DNA of 64,000 bases. It comes from Pseudomonas sp. FeN3W. Its GTDB lineage: Bacteria; Pseudomonadota; Gammaproteobacteria; Pseudomonadales; Pseudomonadaceae. Of the stretch, positions 24,458-32,311 are shown piece by piece; position 1 is the stretch's first letter, and the number at the start of each line of letters is the position of its first letter. Both the position numbers and the translations under genes were made by a program. A model generated the notes under the pieces. It did no database searches and was not told the origin of the DNA. It saw only the letters and a program-made list of their open reading frames with translations. The DNA lies in the NCBI GenBank assembly GCA_030263805.2, contig CP136010.1, positions 2,743,001 through 2,807,000 of the forward strand. Direction: 5' to 3'.

Positions 24458-25816
24458 ATGCACAACAACAATAACGGCTACCCCTCAAGCGCCCGCGCCT
24501 GGGTCACGGTCGCCATCCTCATGCTCGCCTACGTGTTGTCCTTCGTCGACCGGCAGATCCTCAACCTGCTGGTCGAACCGATCCGCCATGACCTGGACAT
24601 CACCGATACCCACATGAGCCTGCTCATGGGCTTCTCCTTCGCGGTGTTCTACACCATCTGCGGCGTGCCCATCGGACGCCTGGCCGATCGCAAGAGCCGC
24701 CGCGGCATCATTGCCATCGGCGTGCTGGTGTGGAGCCTGATGACCGCGCTGTGCGGCACGGCCAAGACCTTCTGGCAGTTCCTGGTATTTCGCATCGGCG
24801 TCGGTGTCGGCGAGGCGGCGCTTTCGCCCTCCGCCTATTCGCTGATCGCCGACAGCTTCCCGCCCAAGCTGCGCGGTACCGCCATGAGCGTCTATTCGAT
24901 GGGCATCTACATCGGCTCGGGCCTGGCGTTTCTGCTCGGCGGGCTGGTGGTCAAGTTCGCCTCGGCACAGGGCGATGTGGAGCTGCCGGTGCTCGGCATG
25001 GTGCGCCCCTGGCAGCTGATCTTCCTCGTACTCGGCGCGGCCGGTGTGCTGTTCACCGCCGTGCTCTTGCTGATCCGCGAGCCATCGCGCAAAGGCGTCG
25101 GCGCCGGCGTCGAGGTGCCACTGAGCGAGGTGGCCGGCTATATCCGGCAGAACCGTCGCACCGTGCTGTGCCACAACTTCGGCTTCGCCTGCCTGGCCTT
25201 CGCCGCCTACGGCAGTTCGGCGTGGATCCCGACATTCTTCATCCGCACCTACGGCTGGTCGGCCAGCGATGTCGGCGTGCTCTACGGCTCGGTGGTGGCG
25301 GTGGCCGGCTCGATCGGCATCATCGCCGGCGGGCGGCTGTCGGACCTGCTGCACCGCCGCGGTTATCGCGATGCGCCGTTGCGCGTCGGCATTATCTCCG
25401 CCGCACTGACCCTGCCGCTCAACCTCGCCTACCTGGCCGGCACCGGCGAACTGGCGCTGGCGCTGATCGCCCTGCACGTCTTCACCATCGCCATGCCTTT
25501 CGGCGTCGGCCCGGCGGCGATCCAGGAAATCATGCCCAACTCCATGCGCGGCCAGGCCTCGGCGGTGTACCTGTTCGTCATCACCATGGTCGGCCTCGGC
25601 ATCGGCCCGACCGCCGTGGCGCTGGGCACCGACTTCGTCTTCGGCGACGACAACGCGCTGCGCTACTCGCTGCTGATCGTCACCGGCGTTGCGCTGGTCG
25701 GCGCGATAGTCCTGCTCGGCATGGGGCTCAAACATTACCGCGGCAGCCTGGATCGCCTGCAGGAGTGGAAGCCGCAGGGTACAGCGCCAGCCGAAGCAGA
25801 GGCGAAGCCGGCCTGA
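24458..25816 (+). CDS. MFS transporter, spinster-like
   Basis: This 452-residue protein has 12 predicted transmembrane helices, the MFS loop motif GRLADRKSRRGII between helices 2 and 3, and LSFVDRQILNLL in helix 1, which is typical of the spinster-like branch that carries organic acids and lipids. GGAG lies 8 bases before the ATG. It lies within the catabolic region, so uptake of the acid used by the acyl-CoA ligase is a reasonable guess. Upstream (about 24350-24370) there is an AT-rich palindrome with a GTTTCG core resembling the motif shared by the ligase and beta-oxidation promoters. Confidence 0.88.
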   Translation: MHNNNNGYPSSARAWVTVAILMLAYVLSFVDRQILNLLVEPIRHDLDITDTHMSLLMGFSFAVFYTICGVPIGRLADRKSRRGIIAIGVLVWSLMTALCGTAKTFWQFLVFRIGVGVGEAALSPSAYSLIADSFPPKLRGTAMSVYSMGIYIGSGLAFLLGGLVVKFASAQGDVELPVLGMVRPWQLIFLVLGAAGVLFTAVLLLIREPSRKGVGAGVEVPLSEVAGYIRQNRRTVLCHNFGFACLAFAAYGSSAWIPTFFIRTYGWSASDVGVLYGSVVAVAGSIGIIAGGRLSDLLHRRGYRDAPLRVGIISAALTLPLNLAYLAGTGELALALIALHVFTIAMPFGVGPAAIQEIMPNSMRGQASAVYLFVITMVGLGIGPTAVALGTDFVFGDDNALRYSLLIVTGVALVGAIVLLGMGLKHYRGSLDRLQEWKPQGTAPAEAEAKPA

Positions 25817-25837
25817 TCGAACGCGGAACGTCAGGCG

Positions 25838-26112
25838 TAAGGTGGATCGCGCTTCACCGATCCACCACATCACGGGTGCCAACCCAACAGCGTGGATGTG
25901 AAAAGCGACATCCACCCTACGAACTGCCACCGGTGTGAACGATCACTTCGCGAGCCTGCCGGCCATGGCACGCCCCGGTTGGCACGCAACGGCGGAAGAG
26001 GCTTCGCCGTCTTCCACCCTACGAGACTGCCACCTTGCGCGCAGCGCCGTAGGGTGGGCTTCAGCCCACCGTTTGGTTGCTGGCGCGAGCTGAAGCGGAA
26101 CGCCGCCCTACG
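25838..26112. repeat. Cluster of hairpin (REP-like) repeats
   Basis: At least four hairpin units built on GTAGGGTGG / CCACCCTAC lie in tandem: near 25840-25865, 25890-25922, 25990-26022 and 26050-26112. One unit reads GTAGGGTGGGCTTCAGCCCA. They fill the 409-base gap between the MFS gene and the convergent beta-oxidation operon. No ORF here looks coding. Confidence 0.7.
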
Positions 26113-26181
26113 AAAGTGAAGACGACACCTCCGCCACACCTGCCCGCAGTCGGCTAAGCACCTGACCTATCTCTGCAAAGC

Positions 26182-26205
26182 AAAACCGGGCCACAGGGGC
26201 CCGGT
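26182..26205 (-). terminator. Terminator of the pimFCD-like operon
   Basis: An 8-bp stem (ACCGGGCC / GGCCCGGT) is followed on the minus strand by TTTT, 21 bases downstream of the last gene of the operon. Confidence 0.75.
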
Positions 26206-26225
26206 CGCGTGTCGCGATTGGCGCC

Positions 26226-27368
26226 TTACGCCACCTGCATCAACTTCGCATAGGCCTTCAGGTGATGGTCGTCGTCACCGAACTGGTGGGCGATCATCAC
26301 CAGGCGCTTGGCGTGGTGGGCGAGGTTGTATTCCCAGGTCATGCCGATTCCGCCGTGCAGCTGGATCGCCTCTTCAGCCACCTTGCGCGCGGCGCGGGCG
26401 CAGATGTATTTGGCGGCGGCGATGATGCGACTACGCTCGTCGTTGTCTTCGCCGTCGGCAAAGGTCGCGGCAAGGATCGCCATGCTGGTGGCCTGCTCCA
26501 GCTCGGTCTGCATGTCCACCATACGGTGCTGCAGAACCTGGAACTTGCCGATCGGCACGCCGAACTGCTTGCGCGTCTTCAGGTAGTCCAGGGTCAGCTT
26601 GCAGGCTTCGTCCATGCTGCCCAGCGCATCGGCGCACTGCGCGGCGATGGCGCGGCCCTGCTCGTAGCGCATCGCGGGCAAGGCATTACCCAGCTCACCA
26701 AGCAGCGCCTCGGCACCCACCTGCACGTTGTCGAGGAACAAGTCGCAGCCCTTACGCCCGTCGATGGTCGGGTAGACGCGACGGCTGACGCCCTGGGCGT
26801 TCGGATCAATAAGGAACAGGCTGATGCCCGTTTCATCGCGACTGTCACCGGAAGTGCGCGCCGACACGATGATCTGCCCGGCGCTGTGCCCGCCGATCAC
26901 CACGGCCTTGCGGCCGTTCAGACGATAGCCGCCGTCCACCGCCTCGGCCTTGGTCTGCACGTCGTTGAGGTTGTAATGGCTCTGCGGTTCGTCGAAGGCC
27001 ACCGCCAGTTGCAGCGAACCGGCGGCGACCTGCGGCAGCAGATCCTGTTTTTGCGCATCGGAACCGAGCTGGTCGATCAAGCCACCGGCGAAGATCACCG
27101 ATTGCAGATAGGGTTCCAGCGTCAGGCCACGACCCAGCTCGGTCATGACCAGCATGGTTTCCACGCCGCCGCCACCGAAGCCGCCGATCTCTTCCGAGAA
27201 CGGCACGGCGGTCAGGCCCAGCTCTCCCAGCTGCGACCAGAACTCGGCGGAAAAGCCCAGTTCCGACTCGCTGAATTTCTCGCGCTGTTCGAACGGGTAG
27301 GCGTCGCGCACCAGACGCGCCGCGGTGTCTTGCAGCATTTGCTGCTCTTCAGTCAGTTTGAAGTCCAT
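26226..27368 (-). CDS. Acyl-CoA dehydrogenase, small subunit (PimD-like)
   Basis: This 380-residue flavoprotein has the full acyl-CoA dehydrogenase fold: helical N-terminus (MDFKLTEEQQMLQDTAARLV), middle beta domain, and a C-terminal helical domain with RKQFGVPIGKFQVLQHRM and QLHGGIGMTWEY, the last containing a candidate catalytic glutamate. It lies 12 bases after a second dehydrogenase gene of a different subtype. The pair matches PimC/PimD of the Rhodopseudomonas pimeloyl-CoA pathway and the two-subunit dehydrogenases for bulky substrates, so a heteromeric enzyme is likely. It should oxidise an acyl-CoA to the 2,3-enoyl-CoA and pass electrons to ETF. Confidence 0.88.
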   Translation of the reverse strand: MDFKLTEEQQMLQDTAARLVRDAYPFEQREKFSESELGFSAEFWSQLGELGLTAVPFSEEIGGFGGGGVETMLVMTELGRGLTLEPYLQSVIFAGGLIDQLGSDAQKQDLLPQVAAGSLQLAVAFDEPQSHYNLNDVQTKAEAVDGGYRLNGRKAVVIGGHSAGQIIVSARTSGDSRDETGISLFLIDPNAQGVSRRVYPTIDGRKGCDLFLDNVQVGAEALLGELGNALPAMRYEQGRAIAAQCADALGSMDEACKLTLDYLKTRKQFGVPIGKFQVLQHRMVDMQTELEQATSMAILAATFADGEDNDERSRIIAAAKYICARAARKVAEEAIQLHGGIGMTWEYNLAHHAKRLVMIAHQFGDDDHHLKAYAKLMQVA

Positions 27369-27380
27369 TGCGGTGCCCCC

Positions 27381-28577
27381 TTACAGCTCGAGAATCATCT
27401 TCGAGACGATGTTCTTCTGGATTTCGTTGGAGCCGCCGAAGATCGACAGCTTGCGCATGTTGAAGTAGTCGCCGGCCAGCGACGCGCTGTAGTCGGCGTG
27501 CAGCAGCTCACCGTCGTAGTCCAGCTGCAGCTCTTCTTCCAGGAACGGCAGCGCATAGGGGCCGATAACCTTACGCAACAGGTGAGTGATCGCCTGGCGG
27601 ATCTCGGTGCCCTTGACCTTGAGGATCGAGGACTCGGCACCGGGCACGCCACCCTCCTTCGCCGCGGCGAGAATGCGCAGGGTGCTCATCTCGATGGCCA
27701 TCAGCTGCATCTCGACTTCCGCGACCTGGGCGCGGAACAGCGGGTCTTCGAGCATCGGCTTGCCGTCGCAGACCTCCTTCATGGCGATACGCTTGAGATG
27801 CGCCAGCACCGCCTTGGACGAGCCGATACCGGCCAGGCCCGTGCGCTCGTGGGTCAGCAGGTACTTGGCGCAGGTCCAGCCCTGGTTTTCCTCGCCGACG
27901 AGGTTCTCCACCGGCACGCGGACGTTGTCGAAGAAGACTTCGTTGACCTCGTGGTCGCCGTCCAGGGTGATGATCGGCCGCACGCTGATGCCCGGGCTCT
28001 TCATGTCGATCAGCAGGAAGCTGATGCCGCGCTGCTGCTGGGCTTCCGGGTCGGTGCGCACTAGGCAGAAGATCATGTTGGCGTGCTGACCGAGGGTGGT
28101 CCAGGTCTTCTGGCCATTGACCACATAATGGTCGCCGTCGCGTACAGCGCGGGTCTTCAGGCTGGCGAGGTCGGAGCCGGCACCGGGCTCGGAGTAGCCC
28201 TGGCACCACCAGTCCTCGCCGGAGAGGATGCGCGGCAGGTAGTGGTCGATCTGCTGCTGGGTGCCGAACTTGATGATCACCGGGGCCACCATGTTGACGC
28301 CGAAGGGCACGGTACGTGGCGCGCCGAAGGCCGAACACTCTTCGTCGAAGATGTGCTTTTCCACCGGTCCCCAGGTGGTGCCGCCCAGCTCCACCGGCCA
28401 GCCCGGCGCATACCAGCCACGCTTGACCAGGATCTGCTGCCAGCGCTCGTGATCTGCTTTGGACATGTGTTTGCCGAGCTTGACCTTGGCGGCGATGTCC
28501 GCCGGCAGCTCGCTTTTCAGGAAGGCACGCACTTCGTCGCGGAAGGCGAGCTCTTCGGCCGTGTAGTTGACGTTCAT
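27381..28577 (-). CDS. Acyl-CoA dehydrogenase, large subunit (PimC-like)
   Basis: This 398-residue acyl-CoA dehydrogenase begins MNVNYTAEELAFRDEVRAFL and has the FAD-binding loop QGYSEPGAGSDLASLKTRA, VNGQKTWTTLGQHAN and the C-terminal SIFGGSNEIQKNIVSKMIL. The N-terminal pattern ELAFRDEVRAFL is typical of PimC-type and FadE26/28-type subunits. The ATG at 28577 has GAGGA 7 bases upstream. It is cotranscribed with the other dehydrogenase and with the PimF-like multifunctional enzyme. The true substrate (dicarboxylic, cyclic or branched acyl-CoA) cannot be read from sequence. Confidence 0.88.
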   Translation of the reverse strand: MNVNYTAEELAFRDEVRAFLKSELPADIAAKVKLGKHMSKADHERWQQILVKRGWYAPGWPVELGGTTWGPVEKHIFDEECSAFGAPRTVPFGVNMVAPVIIKFGTQQQIDHYLPRILSGEDWWCQGYSEPGAGSDLASLKTRAVRDGDHYVVNGQKTWTTLGQHANMIFCLVRTDPEAQQQRGISFLLIDMKSPGISVRPIITLDGDHEVNEVFFDNVRVPVENLVGEENQGWTCAKYLLTHERTGLAGIGSSKAVLAHLKRIAMKEVCDGKPMLEDPLFRAQVAEVEMQLMAIEMSTLRILAAAKEGGVPGAESSILKVKGTEIRQAITHLLRKVIGPYALPFLEEELQLDYDGELLHADYSASLAGDYFNMRKLSIFGGSNEIQKNIVSKMILEL

Positions 28578-28620
28578 GGGAAGGTCCTCATGCTGCGTTC
28601 TGTTTGCAGGCGGGCGGCGC

Positions 28621-30726
28621 TCATTGTCCGGCCTGCCATTCGGTGAAGGTGCGGCCTTCGGCGGCCAGTTTTTCCAGCAGCGGCGCCGGCTTCCACCAGT
28701 CGCCACAACGCTCGTGCAGTTCTTTTACTCGCGCCAGCACCCGGTCCAGGCCCACGCTGTCGGCATAGAACATCGGCCCACCGCGGAAGGCCGGGAAGCC
28801 GTAGCCGTTCAGGTAGATGACGTCGATGTCACTGGCGCGCTGGGCGATGCCTTCTTCGAGAATCTTCGCGCCCTCGTTGACCAGCGCGAAGATGCAACGC
28901 TCGACGATGTACTGCTCGTCCAGCTTCTGCCGCTCGATGCCCTTTTCCCGCGAGGCTGCTTCCAGCATAGGCGCAAGTTCGGGGTTCTCCTGAGGGGTGC
29001 GGTTGCCGGGTTCGTAGCGGTAGTAGCCGGTGCCGGTCTTCTGCCCGAGCATGCCGGCTTCGCAGAGCTTGTCCGAGACGGTCGGGAAATCCAGGTGCGC
29101 CGGCAGCGTCGCGCGCTGGCGTTTGCGGATCGCCTGGCCGATGTCGAGGCCGGACAGGTCGCGCATGGCAAACGGCCCCATGGCCATGCCGAAGTTGCGC
29201 AGGGCGCCGTCGACCTGTTGTGGCGTGGCGCCCTCCTCCAGGAGGAATTCCGCCTCGCGGCCGTACTGGAAGACCATGCGATTGCCGACGAAGCCATCGC
29301 AGACGCCGACCACCACCGAGACCTTCTTCAATTTCTTGCCGATGGCCATGGCAGTGGCGAGCACCTCGTGGCTGGTCTTCTCGCCGTGTACCACCTCCAG
29401 CAGGCGCATGACGTTGGCCGGGCTGAAGAAATGCAGCCCGACTACGTCTTCCGGCCGCTTGGTGAAGGCGGCGATAGCATTCAGATCCAGCGATGAGGTG
29501 TTCGAAGCGAGAATCGCACCGGGCTTGCATACCGCGTCCAGCTGTTCGAAGACCTGCTGCTTGACGCCCATCTCTTCGAAGACCGCTTCGACCACTACAT
29601 CGACATCGGCCAGGGCGGCGTAATCGGTGACGCCCGCGATCAGCGCGAGGCGCTGCGCCATCGCCTCCTCGGTCAGGCTGCCGCGCTTGACGCTGGCTGC
29701 GTAGGTATCGCGAGCGCGCTGCAGGCCGCGTTGCAGGGCGTCATCGTTGATCTCCAGCAGTTTCACCGGCACACCGGCATTGGCGAAACTCAGCGCGATA
29801 CCGACACCCATGGTGCCGCCGCCGATCACCGCGGCGGTCTTGATCGGCCGTGGTTTCACGTCTGCCGGCAGATCGTTGATCTTGCCGGCCTGACGCTCGG
29901 CGAAGAACGAGTGGACCAGAGCACCACGCTGTGGCGAGTTCAGGCATTCGGCGAACAGTTCACGCTCGCGCTTGAGACCCTCGGCCAACGGCAGCTTCGT
30001 CGCCGCCTCGACCGCCGCGATGCAACGCAACGGCGAGAACAGTCCAGGCATGCGCTTGGCCACTTCAGCATGCTTGGTGCGGATCAGCGCCTCGTTGTCG
30101 GCGCCCTCAAGGCCTTGGGTCTGCTCGCCAGTGCGTCGCGGTGCGCGGCTTTCGTCGACCATACGGCGGGCATAGGCGAGGCCGGCTTCGCGCAGTTCGC
30201 CGTCGAAGAGCTCATCGACGATGTTGTGCTCGACCGCCTCCGCCGCACCGATGGGCTGGCCGCTGACGATCATGTCCAGCGCCTTGGCGACACCGGCCAG
30301 ACGCGGCAGGCGCTGGGTGCCGCCGGCGCCCGGCAGCAGACCCAGCTTCACTTCCGGTAGGCCGACCTTGGCGTCCTTGCGCGCGATGCGGTAATGACAA
30401 CCCAGCGCCACTTCAAGTCCGCCACCCAGCGCGGTGCCATGAATCACCGCGACACTCGGCTTGCTGCAGACTTCGATAACTTCAATTACGTCTGGCAGGC
30501 TCGGCGCCTGCGGGGACTTGCCGAATTCCTTGATGTCGGCGCCGGCAATAAAGGTATTGCCCTCGCACATCAGCGCCACGGCGCGGACCTGTGGGTCCGC
30601 TTCGGCACGCTGAAAGGCCTTCAGCAGCCCGTCACGCACCGCCTGGCCGAGAGCGTTGACCGGTGGATTGTTGACCGTGATCAGCGCGATCTCGCCCTGA
30701 ACTTCGAGCCGTACGACATCTGTCAT
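28621..30726 (-). CDS. Bifunctional enoyl-CoA hydratase / 3-hydroxyacyl-CoA dehydrogenase (PimF/FadB-like)
   Basis: This 701-residue enzyme joins an N-terminal crotonase domain (about 1-190) to an NAD-dependent 3-hydroxyacyl-CoA dehydrogenase (about 290-700). Both hydratase glutamates are present in GGGLEVALGCHYRIA and VGLPEVKLG. The dehydrogenase has the NAD loop AVIGGGTMGVGIA and the catalytic His/Glu region VGLHFFSPANVMRLLEVV. It would hydrate an enoyl-CoA and oxidise the alcohol to a 3-ketoacyl-CoA. It is the first gene of the operon with the two dehydrogenases. No thiolase is nearby in the window, so the last beta-oxidation step must be encoded elsewhere. Confidence 0.93.
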   Translation of the reverse strand: MTDVVRLEVQGEIALITVNNPPVNALGQAVRDGLLKAFQRAEADPQVRAVALMCEGNTFIAGADIKEFGKSPQAPSLPDVIEVIEVCSKPSVAVIHGTALGGGLEVALGCHYRIARKDAKVGLPEVKLGLLPGAGGTQRLPRLAGVAKALDMIVSGQPIGAAEAVEHNIVDELFDGELREAGLAYARRMVDESRAPRRTGEQTQGLEGADNEALIRTKHAEVAKRMPGLFSPLRCIAAVEAATKLPLAEGLKRERELFAECLNSPQRGALVHSFFAERQAGKINDLPADVKPRPIKTAAVIGGGTMGVGIALSFANAGVPVKLLEINDDALQRGLQRARDTYAASVKRGSLTEEAMAQRLALIAGVTDYAALADVDVVVEAVFEEMGVKQQVFEQLDAVCKPGAILASNTSSLDLNAIAAFTKRPEDVVGLHFFSPANVMRLLEVVHGEKTSHEVLATAMAIGKKLKKVSVVVGVCDGFVGNRMVFQYGREAEFLLEEGATPQQVDGALRNFGMAMGPFAMRDLSGLDIGQAIRKRQRATLPAHLDFPTVSDKLCEAGMLGQKTGTGYYRYEPGNRTPQENPELAPMLEAASREKGIERQKLDEQYIVERCIFALVNEGAKILEEGIAQRASDIDVIYLNGYGFPAFRGGPMFYADSVGLDRVLARVKELHERCGDWWKPAPLLEKLAAEGRTFTEWQAGQ

Positions 30727-30780
30727 GACTGGCCTCCGCTGTGTGAAATGCTGATTGGAATTGTAATTTCACGGAATCAT

Positions 30781-30791
30781 GTTTCGCACAG
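30781..30791 (-). promoter_or_regulatory. Candidate operator motif upstream of the pimFCD-like operon
   Basis: The minus strand reads CTGTGCGAAAC, identical to the motif at 21819-21829 in the ligase/iclR promoter region. It lies 55-65 bases before the start of the hydratase/dehydrogenase gene. Confidence 0.4.
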
Positions 30792-30960
30792 CAGAATATA
30801 GGAGTCACGTTATGCATGTCGATAGGCCGACATCGCCAAGCAATACCAAGCGGGAAAGGGATGTAGCGCGCGTCAGCGCTCGATATTGCCGGCAGCCGAA
30901 CCGGCGTCGAGCAGCACTATCAATCAGGGGAATGTCGCCGCCAAAGCGGGTACAGCGACT

Positions 30961-32181
30961 TCAGCCGGAAACGGCATGCCGCGGGGCGCGGGCCAACAGG
31001 TCGGGGTCGATACGTAGCAAACGCACCGTTCGTTTGCTGGCCAGGGAGGCGGGCTCGGTGTCTTCCGGCAGCTCGATCAGCAGCCGCGTCAGGTTGAGCA
31101 CCAGCGCTTCGCGGCTGAGTGCGCCGGCGCCCAGGGCATAGTAGGCCGTAATCACCTGGCGCAGCTCCAGCGGCAGCGCCCACTGTGCCCGTAGCGCCGA
31201 GCCGAAGCCGGCCGCGCGCTCGCGCAGGCAGCGCTGCAGATCCGCTTCATCCAGCTCGCCACCACTGTCGAGCCAGTCCTGCAGGCTGCGCAACAGCGCC
31301 AATTCACCGATGTTCCGTAGCAGGCCGGCGCTAAAGCAGAGCTCTCTGTCCAGCTTCAACTGCCCTGCCAGCCAGTCAGCCAGACGTGCGGTGCGCAGCG
31401 CCTGCGCGCCGAGCTGCGCGCCCAGTTCGGCAAGACGTGGCTCGACCAGCCGGGCGTTGTGCTGCAGTGCCAGTTCGGTCACCAGCTGTAGGCTGCGCGC
31501 AGCACCGAGTCGACGCTGTGCCTCGCCCAGGCTCAGGCAAGGCGTGGCCTGTTGCGCACCGCTGCTGGCGACGCTGATCAGTCGTGCAGTCACCTGCGGG
31601 TCGCGGGACAACAGCTCTTCGAGCTCGGCGAAATCCTGATCGCCGCCCTGCAGGCGCTGCAGGGCCACCAGCACAGCCTCCTGCAGCGGCGCGCCGCGGT
31701 TATAGGGGCGCATGCGCTCGAGAAAGCGATCCACGTTGTCTGCCGGAGCAGGCGTCGTCATCCCTGCACGGCCGGCCGAGCGTGGCAGCAACCGGTCCAG
31801 GCGCTGGCGCAGGTCGTCGAGATCGTAGGGTTTGCCCAGGTAGGCGGCGGGTGCCAGCGGCAGCACGGTGCGTACGCTGGCGGTATCGGTGCGTGCGCTG
31901 ATCAGCACGCAGGGCAGGCGCTGGGTCGGACCGTGGCGCCGCAGTTCGCGCAGCAGCTGGCGGCCATCGAGGCCATCCAGTTCACCATCGACGATCAGCA
32001 GGCTGGGCACCTGACGCTTGCACAGTTCCAGCGCGGCATGCCCGTCTGCCGCTGGCTGCACACGCATACCGGGGCGCAGTTCGCGCACCAGCTGACAAAG
32101 CTGATCCGCGCGCCAGGGTTCGTTGTAGGCAACCAGAACGAAGGAAACTTGGGCGGAGATGCTCACTGGAGATGTCACCAC
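30961..32181 (-). CDS. Receiver-HDOD domain protein
   Basis: This protein of about 406 residues has an N-terminal CheY-like receiver domain (about 12-130) and a C-terminal HDOD domain (about 150-350), a signalling fold common in pseudomonads without a fixed biochemical activity. The phosphoacceptor region SLLIVDGELDGLDG, the CVLISAR block and the conserved lysine in AYLGKPYD are present. The acidic pair usually found near the N-terminus (as in VDDEP) reads AYNEP, so metal binding and phosphorylation may be weak or absent. The start is uncertain: GTG codons at 32181, 32178 and 32166 are all possible. No kinase gene is adjacent. Confidence 0.8.
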   Translation of the reverse strand: MVTSPVSISAQVSFVLVAYNEPWRADQLCQLVRELRPGMRVQPAADGHAALELCKRQVPSLLIVDGELDGLDGRQLLRELRRHGPTQRLPCVLISARTDTASVRTVLPLAPAAYLGKPYDLDDLRQRLDRLLPRSAGRAGMTTPAPADNVDRFLERMRPYNRGAPLQEAVLVALQRLQGGDQDFAELEELLSRDPQVTARLISVASSGAQQATPCLSLGEAQRRLGAARSLQLVTELALQHNARLVEPRLAELGAQLGAQALRTARLADWLAGQLKLDRELCFSAGLLRNIGELALLRSLQDWLDSGGELDEADLQRCLRERAAGFGSALRAQWALPLELRQVITAYYALGAGALSREALVLNLTRLLIELPEDTEPASLASKRTVRLLRIDPDLLARAPRHAVSG

Positions 32182-32268
32182 AGCCTAGCGACGGTCTAGG
32201 TGGATGGCGACAGACCCCTGGAGTGGAATCGCGCCAAGCGGGGGCGCGATTCTGCACGGACCGATAGC

Positions 32269-32300
32269 AAAAAGCCAGCCTCAGACCCTGAGGCCAGCTG
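32269..32300 (-). terminator. Terminator of gabD
   Basis: On the minus strand GCTGGCCTCAG and CTGAGGCTGGC form a stem with one or two mismatches around a GGT loop, followed by five T, 12 bases after the gabD stop. Confidence 0.8.
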
Positions 32301-32311
32301 TCACAGGTGGC

